NCBI GenBank assembly: GCA_027067895.1
Contig: JAMOUY010000331.1
Span: forward strand, 1 to 6,428
Direction of reading: 5' to 3'
From: Acidobacteriota bacterium
GTDB taxonomy: Bacteria; Acidobacteriota; Holophagae; Thermotomaculales; Thermotomaculaceae
DNA: 6,428 bases
Below are positions 1 through 5,788 of the stretch, piece by piece. The notes below the pieces were generated by a model. It did no database searches, was not told the DNA's origin, and saw only the letters and a program-made list of their open reading frames with translations. Every line of letters starts with the position of its first letter. Position 1 is the first letter of the stretch. The position numbers and the translations under genes were made by a program.

Positions 1-3
1 AAA

Positions 4-32
4 AAAAAGCCCCTGAAATTCAGGGGCTTTTT
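4..32 (-). terminator. Intrinsic (rho-independent) terminator after the binding-protein gene
   Basis: Positions 4-17 and 19-32 are perfect reverse complements around A18. The core is a GC-rich stem, GCCCCTG (9-15) with CAGGGGC (21-27), and a short AT loop between. Read on the minus strand, the hairpin is followed by eight T residues (complement of A1-A8), the classic terminator form, and it begins 16 bases after the stop codon of the binding-protein gene (49-51). The plus strand also carries five T residues after the stem (28-32), so the element could stop transcription from both sides. What lies to the left is outside the window. Confidence 0.93.
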
Positions 33-48
33 CAGTATACTGCAAATC

Positions 49-1236
49 TTACTTTTTGTTTAAAATTGCGTCTTTAACCTTGTTTATATCTTCGTCCGTA
101 ATCTTTGTGCAGTAAATATTTCCGTTTTCGTCTTTTCTTACAACAAAGATTTTCGGGAATTTTACAACATCGCCGAATCTGTCAAAGGTAATATCTCCGC
201 CAACGCCTTTATATCCCTTTGTCTGCTGCAATCTTCTCAAAACATCGTCAGACCTCGGGGATTTTTCGTTTGCGTAAGCGGCAACCTTTAATGCGTCATA
301 ACCGTGCGCAGCATAAACATCGGGCTCTTTTCCGCATCTGTCAATAAAATCTTTAACAAACCTTTTTATATCATCTCTTGTGCTTTTCGGGTCAAACTGA
401 GCCTTTGCGTAAACAAGGCCAACCGCAATATCACCGAGACTTTTAATAAAATCAGGCCTTCCTATTGAAGAGGAAGCAAACTTAAATGCATCAACCTTTT
501 CTTCCGCCAATGCTTTGAGAAGCATTTTTGCATCGTCGGGATAACTGCACATTACAATCGCTTCGGGGTTCAGTTCCTTAATTTTTTTCGCAATTTTAAC
601 AAAATCGTCGTAAATAGCGTCTGGCGAATACCTGATAACGTCTTTTACGTCCATATCGGCGGTGTTTCTCGCAATTCTCAAAATTTCGTTTGAAACACCG
701 TATCCGTATTCGTTTTTAACTGCAACAACAACAATAGACCTGATAAGCATTTTGTTAAACATTACGTCGGCAAGTTTTTTTGCCTCAATTGTATCGGAAG
801 GATAAACTCTGAATGTGTAATCGTTTCCCTTTGTTGTAAGTTTTGGTGTTGAAGCGGTGGGAGAAACAAAGGGAACTTTATACTTTTCAGCAAGAGGCGC
901 AACCGCCAAAGCAACTTCACTTGAACAAGGACCTACAATCACGCTTACGTGTTTTTCTTTTACAAGTTTTTCATAAGCCTCTTTTCCCTTTTCGGGAAGC
1001 CCCATTGAATCTTCATAATAAACCTCAACCTTTTTCCCTTTAACTCCGCCTTCGGCATTGATATGCATTTTGGCTATTTCAATAGCGCACTGAATATCTT
1101 TGCCTATTGGTGCAAGCACGCCTGAAAGGGGAACAATTGCTCCAATTCTGACAACATTGTCCTTTTTGCAGGCAGTGGAAAACATTACCGCAGTCAACAC
1201 ACCGATGGAAAGCAAAAGCACAAGTATTTTTTTCAT
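49..1236 (-). CDS. Branched-chain amino acid-type ABC transporter substrate-binding lipoprotein
   Basis: This 395-residue protein is a type I periplasmic binding protein of the LivJ/LivK class, which captures small ligands such as Leu, Ile and Val outside the inner membrane for an ABC importer. Residues 1-22 form a signal peptide (KK, hydrophobic stretch, then FSTAC), with Cys23 the likely lipidated residue; the lipobox is imperfect, Ser replacing the usual Leu at -3. The mature part opens with VRIGAIVPLSG (29-39). Ligand-pocket motifs include GPCSS (102-106) and SPTAST (125-130), followed by FRVYPSD (142-148) and the C-terminal DITFDRFGD (348-356). Length is normal for the family. The start is fixed by AGGAGG four bases upstream. 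No permease or ATPase gene lies alongside, and a terminator follows directly, so it looks like a stand-alone receptor gene. The ligand cannot be read from sequence: members bind amino acids, amides, urea or aromatic acids. Confidence 0.9.
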   Translation of the reverse strand: MKKILVLLLSIGVLTAVMFSTACKKDNVVRIGAIVPLSGVLAPIGKDIQCAIEIAKMHINAEGGVKGKKVEVYYEDSMGLPEKGKEAYEKLVKEKHVSVIVGPCSSEVALAVAPLAEKYKVPFVSPTASTPKLTTKGNDYTFRVYPSDTIEAKKLADVMFNKMLIRSIVVVAVKNEYGYGVSNEILRIARNTADMDVKDVIRYSPDAIYDDFVKIAKKIKELNPEAIVMCSYPDDAKMLLKALAEEKVDAFKFASSSIGRPDFIKSLGDIAVGLVYAKAQFDPKSTRDDIKRFVKDFIDRCGKEPDVYAAHGYDALKVAAYANEKSPRSDDVLRRLQQTKGYKGVGGDITFDRFGDVVKFPKIFVVRKDENGNIYCTKITDEDINKVKDAILNKK

Positions 1237-1240
1237 TTTT

Positions 1241-1246
1241 CCTCCT
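1241..1246 (-). promoter_or_regulatory. Strong ribosome binding site of the binding-protein gene
   Basis: The minus strand reads AGGAGG, a full match to the anti-Shine-Dalgarno core, then AAAA and the ATG at 1236-1234. Four bases of spacing is slightly short, but the match is the best in the window and settles the start codon. Confidence 0.85.
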
Positions 1247-1270
1247 GAATATTTAATTCCTTACAGAAAA

Positions 1271-1299
1271 AACATATCAAAATAAGCAATAACTGTCAA
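1271..1299 (-). promoter_or_regulatory. Sigma-70-type promoter for the binding-protein gene
   Basis: On the minus strand a perfect -35 hexamer TTGACA (1299-1294) is followed by exactly 17 bases and a -10-like TATGTT (1276-1271). The -10 is preceded directly by TGA, giving an extended -10 (TGn). Transcription would start near 1264, leaving a leader of about 27 bases before the ATG. The site lies in the 80-base gap between the flavoprotein stop codon and the binding-protein start, the largest gap between genes here. AT-rich sequence lies just upstream of the -35. I saw no convincing palindromic operator or hairpin in the gap. Confidence 0.7.
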
Positions 1300-1316
1300 T
1301 GTTTATCAAAAGTTAA

Positions 1317-2657
1317 CTACTTCAATTTACCTTTTAAAACATTGGCCGCAATTAAAACCGGGTCCCAAACCGGGGAAAAGGGCGGCGCATAGGCCAAATC
1401 AAACATGGAAAACTCTTTTGCCGTGTTTCCGTTAAATATTGCCGTTGCCACAATGTTTATTCTGTGTGCCACGCCTTTTTTTCCTATCATCTGACAACCC
1501 AAAAGTTTTCCGCTTTTTCTATCCCCAATCATTGCCACTTGAATGGGATACCTTTCTTTTACTCCGTGCGCGGCGGAAGAAGCGGTTATCACTATTTCAA
1601 CAGGGTCAAAACCGTCGTCAATAGCCTCTTTTAATGTAAGCCCGCACCTTGCAACCTCTTTGTCAAAGAGTTTGAATTCGGCACTCATTATTGCGCCGGG
1701 AAACCGTGCCAATTCCCTTGCCGCATTTAATCCGGCAATTCTTCCGTGTTTATTTGCAACAGTGCCCAAAGGCACATAAATCTTTCTGTTTGTAATTCTG
1801 TTTATGCTTTCCGCACAGTCTCCCGCTGCGTAAATTCCCGAAACACTTGTTTCCATTTTGCTGTCAACAGCAATCGCCCCCCTTGCACCCAACTCAATGC
1901 CCGCGTCTTTGGCAAGGGAAACATTGGGCTTAACCCCTGTTGCAAGCAAAACCATATCTGCGTCAAACTCTCCTGCCGTTGAATATACCTTGTTGCCTTC
2001 AATTCTTTCAACCTTTGAAGAAAAGTATGTTTTCACTCCGTTTTCTTCAAGGGTTTTCAATATGGTTTCAACAATGCTTTCGTTGTAAAGAGGCATAGGC
2101 TTTTCAAGCATTTCAATAATGACAACCTGAATTCCAAGACTTGTAAGGCTTTCCGCCATTTCAAGACCGATATAGCCCGCCCCTACAATTACCGCTTTTT
2201 TAGGTTTCTTCTCTTCAATAAACTTTTTTATGGCTATTCCGTCGTTAAGCGTCCTCAAAGAAAATACGTTGTCGTTGTCAACACCTGCAATAGGCGGCTT
2301 GATTGGGGAAGCCCCCGTAGCAATAACAAGCCTGTCATAGTCTATGCTTTTTCCCTTCCCGCTTGTCAATTCTTTGTAAAAAACCCTTTTCTCGTTAACC
2401 GAAATACCCAAAACAAGGTGGTTTGTCCTAACGTCAATCCCTCTCTTGTTTATTGCGTCTTCAACGGAAAGGACAATCAAATCTTTGTAATCTCCTTGGG
2501 GATTTGCGATGTAGTAAGGCATACTGCACGCACCGTAAGAAATAAACTCTCCCTTTTCAAAAACAACCACTTCCGCACTTTTGTCAATCTTTTTAATTCT
2601 GCTTGCGGCACTCATTCCCGCCGCTATCCCGCCGATTACAACATACCTATTCTTCAT
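1317..2657 (-). CDS. CoA-disulfide reductase-like flavoprotein (NADH oxidase / peroxidase family)
   Basis: This 446-residue FAD- and NAD(P)H-dependent oxidoreductase belongs to the single-cysteine branch of the pyridine nucleotide-disulfide reductases (CoA-disulfide reductase, NADH oxidase, NADH peroxidase), probably cytoplasmic. In order: FAD-binding GGIAAGMSAA (9-18); active-site SYGACSMPYY (40-49) with Cys44, the position that forms the Cys-S-S-CoA or sulfenic acid intermediate; ATGASP (113-118); NAD(P)H-binding GAGYIGLEMAE (159-169); second FAD motif GIYAAGDCAE (274-283); and a dimerisation domain ending in DLAYAPPFSPVWDP (420-433). Tyr423 in that motif and Tyr370 are plausible counterparts of the two catalytic tyrosines of staphylococcal CoA-disulfide reductase. 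There is no C-terminal rhodanese domain, so it is not the fused CoA-persulfide reductase. The start overlaps the upstream gene by 11 bases and has AAGGTGG six bases before it. CoA-disulfide reduction is the best guess; persulfide, polysulfide or oxygen as substrate cannot be excluded. Confidence 0.88.
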   Translation of the reverse strand: MKNRYVVIGGIAAGMSAASRIKKIDKSAEVVVFEKGEFISYGACSMPYYIANPQGDYKDLIVLSVEDAINKRGIDVRTNHLVLGISVNEKRVFYKELTSGKGKSIDYDRLVIATGASPIKPPIAGVDNDNVFSLRTLNDGIAIKKFIEEKKPKKAVIVGAGYIGLEMAESLTSLGIQVVIIEMLEKPMPLYNESIVETILKTLEENGVKTYFSSKVERIEGNKVYSTAGEFDADMVLLATGVKPNVSLAKDAGIELGARGAIAVDSKMETSVSGIYAAGDCAESINRITNRKIYVPLGTVANKHGRIAGLNAARELARFPGAIMSAEFKLFDKEVARCGLTLKEAIDDGFDPVEIVITASSAAHGVKERYPIQVAMIGDRKSGKLLGCQMIGKKGVAHRINIVATAIFNGNTAKEFSMFDLAYAPPFSPVWDPVLIAANVLKGKLK

Positions 2658-3249
2658 CCTTCACCACCTTTGTCTTTATTTTTACTCTGTTGTTTTCCTC
2701 AACCATTCTTACTTGAAGTTTCGCCTGCTTATGCTTTTGTTTTACATGCTGAAACCTGTCATAAATCTTTTTCTTAAAAACCTCGTAAGGTACTTTTACA
2801 TTTTGATTTCTCTCGGATAATTTCCGCGTGTAATCATTGTAAATTCTTTTTAACTTTTCCTCTTCGGAAATAATGTCCCTTATTACAACCTTTTCGTCAA
2901 CGGAAGAGGATTTCTTATTTTCACCCTTTGCTTCACTGAGAGGCACGGTAATAAGGCCTTTCTGCCTCATTTCCTCATATTTCTTTTCCTGCACGTCTAA
3001 TAACCTGTTATAGTTAATTCTTTGAACATTGTACCTTGCAAGTAAATTTTCAAATCTGAATTTCTGAGAATATTTTTTAAAAGTTACTTTTCTCAACATT
3101 TTAATCAACTCTTTTACCTTTTGCTCTGCAAATTCAATATTCACGTCCGACATATGCGCAAGTTCCCTGTTGTATTCAATTCTAAGTCTCTTAATCTCTC
3201 TTTCAAGGTTGTCAAGAAGTATTGTTACATTATCCTTTTCTTCTATCAT
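2647..3249 (-). CDS. Conserved charged helical protein, possibly MXAN_5187 C-terminal domain-like, function unknown
   Basis: This 200-residue protein is rich in Lys, Glu and Arg, with no signal peptide, no membrane segment and no cysteine. Residues 7-95 should be long amphipathic helices, possibly coiled coil. A polar linker (about 103-118, with KKSSS) joins a second helical part (125-175), and a short strand-like tail follows (QVRMVEENNRVKIKTKVV, 179-196). FRFENLLARYN (64-74), VPYEVF (153-158) and this tail resemble, from memory, the 'MXAN_5187 C-terminal domain' proteins of myxobacteria and related groups, where an F-R-F-x-x-L-x-A-R-[YF]-N block and a similar tail occur. I could not test that match. 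Their function is unknown to me. The gene sits 32 bases after the helicase and overlaps the flavoprotein gene by 11 bases, so it is surely cotranscribed. The start has AGGGG seven bases upstream (3257-3261). Confidence 0.82.
   Translation of the reverse strand: MIEEKDNVTILLDNLEREIKRLRIEYNRELAHMSDVNIEFAEQKVKELIKMLRKVTFKKYSQKFRFENLLARYNVQRINYNRLLDVQEKKYEEMRQKGLITVPLSEAKGENKKSSSVDEKVVIRDIISEEEKLKRIYNDYTRKLSERNQNVKVPYEVFKKKIYDRFQHVKQKHKQAKLQVRMVEENNRVKIKTKVVKDEE
2664..2670 (-). promoter_or_regulatory. Ribosome binding site of the flavoprotein gene, inside the preceding gene
   Basis: The minus strand reads AAGGTGG, ending six bases before the ATG at 2657-2655. It lies within the last codons of the coiled-coil protein gene, whose stop is at 2649-2647. 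The flavoprotein therefore has its own initiation site despite the overlap, and this supports the chosen start. Confidence 0.75.
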
Positions 3250-3281
3250 CTCAAATCCCCTGTCAATATTTTAATACATTA

Positions 3282-5126
3282 TCACTCTTTTCTTATCACT
3301 TTGTCAATAAAACGGTAAACATCTTCAATATTTTCGGTAATGTTAGTGTTAAACAAACTTTTTATAAAAAACTTTCCATACCATTTTGTTTTGATTCTTT
3401 TGTCAAGGATAACAAAAATTCCTCTGTCGCTTTCGTCTCTTATCAATCTTCCCAAACCTTGTTTCAACTGCAACACGGCAAGGGGAATTGCGTAATTTTT
3501 AAAGGAAGACTCTATCCTTTTGGACTTTTCTTCAAACACCGGGTCGTCGGGACGGTTAAAAGGCAATCTGTCAATAATTACGCACGACAAATCCTCTCCC
3601 CTTATATCAACCCCTTCCCAGAATGAAAGACTTCCTATTAAAACCGAATTATCTTCCAACCTAAATCTTTCAAGAAGGGAAGCGTTGCTTTCTTCCCCCT
3701 GTGTCAGCACGTTAAATTTTCCCGAAAGTTTCAACGCAGAAGAAAACTTTTGGACGTTTTTCAAACTTGTGCAGAGTATAAAGGTTTTGCCTTTGAGTTT
3801 TTTTAAAATTCCGTCTATCAAATCAACCGATTTTTCTATAAATCCCTCTTCATTTACATAAGGAATATTTGTAGGGACAAACATTATGGTGTTTTTCTTG
3901 TAATCAAAAAGCGAAGGAAGGACGGTTTCTTCCGCATAATCAAGCCCTATGCTTTTTTTAAAAAAATCAAGGCTGCCGTTAACCGATAAAGTTGCGGAAG
4001 TGAAAACGGCGCAAGGATAGTAAACAGAAAACAAATTGGAAAGTTTAACAGAAACGTCAAGAGGTATCTGCATAAAAACAAAAGACTTGTTTTCTATTCT
4101 GCAAAAAGTCACAAAATCTTTATCCCCGATAGTATTCACAAAAGAAACAAATCTCTGCGCTCTTTTAATCATGTTTTCCTTTAACTCAAATTCTTTGGAA
4201 TCCAAAACTTCCAAATCATTTACAAGTTTTTCAATAATTGTTTTAAGTTTTTCAAAATTTTCTATTTGAGATAGAGTAAGTTTTCCGCATTGAAAATTTT
4301 TCCCTTCCCAATTGTTTCTATCAAGAAGATAATCAAAATCGCCGGCATATTTCAGCCTTAAAAGAGACGGAAGTTGATTGAAAAAAATCGCAAGCATTTT
4401 CAAAGAAAAAGTATCGCCAAACTGCATTGAAGCGATAGACTCAAATCTATGAGCCTCGTCAATAATTACAACATCGGCCGGTGGAAGAATGTTGCCGAAA
4501 TCGGACTGCTTGACTGCCAAATCCGAAACAAAAAGGTGATGATTTACAAGGATTATGTCCGCACTTTCGCATCTTTTTCTTGCTTTGTAAAAAAAGCATT
4601 CTTTAAAGTGAGGACACTTTTTGCCTGTGCAAAAATTCTTGTCTGCGTTTATCTTTCTGATTGAGTAATCCGAAACCGAAATACCCTCAATTTCGGCAAA
4701 ATCCCCGGTATCGGTATATCTAAGCCATTCGCCGACAATACGGTAAATTTCCCTTTCGCTTTGGGGATTATCCCTGTTTTTTTCATTAAAATATCTCTGC
4801 AAACAAATATAATTCTGCCTTCCCTTTAAAATTTCAACTTTTGTATTTCTGTCAAACAACTCACACAAAAGGGGAATATCCTTCTCAAACAACTGATGCT
4901 GCAAAACAATTGTCGCGGTTGAAATAATAGCCTTTTTTTTCAGATGGAAAACAGGCAGAAGATAGGCAAAGGTTTTACCTATACCCGTAGGGGCTTCCAC
5001 AACAAGGGTATCCCCCTCTTCTATGGTTTGGGCAATCTTTTCGGCCATTACGGCCTGATACTCTCTTACCGAATAGTTTTCAATTAATCTTGAAAGTTTG
5101 CCTTCTTTGTCAAAAAAATCTTTCAT
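3282..5126 (-). CDS. dinG: DinG/YoaA-family ATP-dependent DNA helicase with iron-sulfur cluster
   Basis: This 614-residue superfamily 2 helicase of the XPD/DinG group unwinds DNA 5' to 3' and is linked in other bacteria to repair and to resolving R-loops or forked structures. Motifs in order: Walker A EAPTGIGKT (44-52); four iron-sulfur cysteines C108, C166, C171 and C177, the last three spaced C-x4-C-x5-C as in E. coli DinG; DEAH (223-226); SATL (377-380); motif V GSLSFWEGVDIRGEDL (498-513); and motif VI QGLGRLIRDESDRG (556-569), with arginines 560 and 563 at the expected arginine-finger positions. All catalytic elements are present. It lacks the N-terminal exonuclease domain found in many Firmicutes DinG proteins and is near YoaA in size, so DinG and YoaA cannot be separated here. 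Its ATG overlaps the rex stop codon as ATGA, with no Shine-Dalgarno, suggesting translational coupling. Confidence 0.93.
   Translation of the reverse strand: MKDFFDKEGKLSRLIENYSVREYQAVMAEKIAQTIEEGDTLVVEAPTGIGKTFAYLLPVFHLKKKAIISTATIVLQHQLFEKDIPLLCELFDRNTKVEILKGRQNYICLQRYFNEKNRDNPQSEREIYRIVGEWLRYTDTGDFAEIEGISVSDYSIRKINADKNFCTGKKCPHFKECFFYKARKRCESADIILVNHHLFVSDLAVKQSDFGNILPPADVVIIDEAHRFESIASMQFGDTFSLKMLAIFFNQLPSLLRLKYAGDFDYLLDRNNWEGKNFQCGKLTLSQIENFEKLKTIIEKLVNDLEVLDSKEFELKENMIKRAQRFVSFVNTIGDKDFVTFCRIENKSFVFMQIPLDVSVKLSNLFSVYYPCAVFTSATLSVNGSLDFFKKSIGLDYAEETVLPSLFDYKKNTIMFVPTNIPYVNEEGFIEKSVDLIDGILKKLKGKTFILCTSLKNVQKFSSALKLSGKFNVLTQGEESNASLLERFRLEDNSVLIGSLSFWEGVDIRGEDLSCVIIDRLPFNRPDDPVFEEKSKRIESSFKNYAIPLAVLQLKQGLGRLIRDESDRGIFVILDKRIKTKWYGKFFIKSLFNTNITENIEDVYRFIDKVIRKE
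5123..5126 (-). promoter_or_regulatory. ATGA stop-start overlap coupling rex to the helicase gene
   Basis: On the minus strand ATGA holds both the helicase start codon (5126-5124) and the rex stop codon TGA (5125-5123). The bases upstream are A/T-rich (TTTAAAAAACGATGA) with no purine-rich Shine-Dalgarno match, so ribosomes finishing rex probably re-initiate here. That reading is inferred from the arrangement. Confidence 0.65.
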
Positions 5127-5788
5127 TCATCGTTTTTTAAATTGGAAACGTAATACGCAAGCATTTCAAGCAATGCCCTAAAATCTGCGCAAACCGTTTT
5201 TACATTGTTGGGAACGGAAATTCTTGCAGGGGCAAAATTCATCAATCCTTTAACACCGGCATTGACAAAAGAATCGGCAACCTGCTGAGCCGCCCTTGCG
5301 GGAACGGCAATTATCCCCATGTCCACCTTCAATTCCTTTATTTTATCCGGCAACTCTTTAATATGAAAAATGGGAATTTTATTGTCGCCGAAAGTTCTTC
5401 CCACCTTTCTTGCATTGCTGTCAAACATTGCAACAATTTTAAACGACCCTTCGTTAAACTTGGGATACTGAGCAAGCGCCTTTCCAAGATTTCCCGCGCC
5501 TGCTATTGCAACATTGTAAACCCTCTGCAAGCCTAAAATCATTTTGATTTTTTCAATAATCTCGTCAACGTTGTATCCCACTCCCCTTTTACCGAAAGTG
5601 CCGAAATAGGAAAAATCCTTTCTGATAAGGTCCGAATTCAGGTTAAATCTCTCGGCCAATTCCTTTGAGGAAACAAACTCATACCCTTCTTCCTTCAACT
5701 GTATAAAACATCTTAAATAAAGGGTGAGTCTCCGGGCAACAACCTCGGAGACGCACGAGCAGTATTTTTTTATCTCTTTATCATTCAT
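5123..5788 (-). CDS. rex: Redox-sensing transcriptional repressor Rex
   Basis: Rex is a dimeric cytoplasmic repressor that reads the NADH/NAD+ ratio: it binds operators when NADH is low and lets go when NADH binds, controlling respiratory and fermentative genes. This protein is 221 residues, about the usual length. Residues 10-75 form the winged-helix DNA-binding domain, with VSSKELAERFNLN (39-51), recognition-helix motif RKDFSYFG (56-63) and FGKRGVGYNV (65-74). The Rossmann domain starts near 90 with the dinucleotide-binding GAGNLGKAL (97-105) and has Asp123 in MFDSN, a usual ribose-binding position. NFAP (184-187) and the C-terminal swapped helix (about 201-217) complete the family pattern. 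The start overlaps nuoN by four bases and has AGGTG five bases upstream (5794-5798). Lying straight after nuoN, it may regulate complex I and its own operon, but the nuo promoter is outside the window. Cysteines 10, 12, 27 and 200 are noted. Confidence 0.96.
   Translation of the reverse strand: MNDKEIKKYCSCVSEVVARRLTLYLRCFIQLKEEGYEFVSSKELAERFNLNSDLIRKDFSYFGTFGKRGVGYNVDEIIEKIKMILGLQRVYNVAIAGAGNLGKALAQYPKFNEGSFKIVAMFDSNARKVGRTFGDNKIPIFHIKELPDKIKELKVDMGIIAVPARAAQQVADSFVNAGVKGLMNFAPARISVPNNVKTVCADFRALLEMLAYYVSNLKNDE

Noticed and set aside
1237..1316. Possible Rex operator or riboswitch in the largest intergenic gap
   Set aside because: TTGATAAACATTGACA looks partly like a Rex half site, but there is no matching inverted half at the right spacing. 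An 80-base gap filled by a promoter and ribosome site leaves no room for a riboswitch, and no hairpin is seen.
1802..2011. Minus-strand open frame of 69 codons
   Set aside because: It is an out-of-frame reading inside the flavoprotein gene, over the segment coding for its second FAD motif; no independent start signal is seen.
2418..2777. Plus-strand open frame of 119 codons
   Set aside because: It lies wholly opposite the flavoprotein and helical-protein genes, has no recognisable motif or ribosome site, and its sequence reads as the complement of well-supported coding regions.
3250..3281. Terminator or promoter between the helicase and helical-protein genes
   Set aside because: The 32-base gap has no inverted repeat and no clear -35/-10 pair; only a weak AGGGG ribosome site is supported.
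3222..3626. Plus-strand open frame of 134 codons
   Set aside because: It is antisense to the conserved C-terminal helicase motifs, has Phe/Ser/Cys-rich low-quality composition and no family features.
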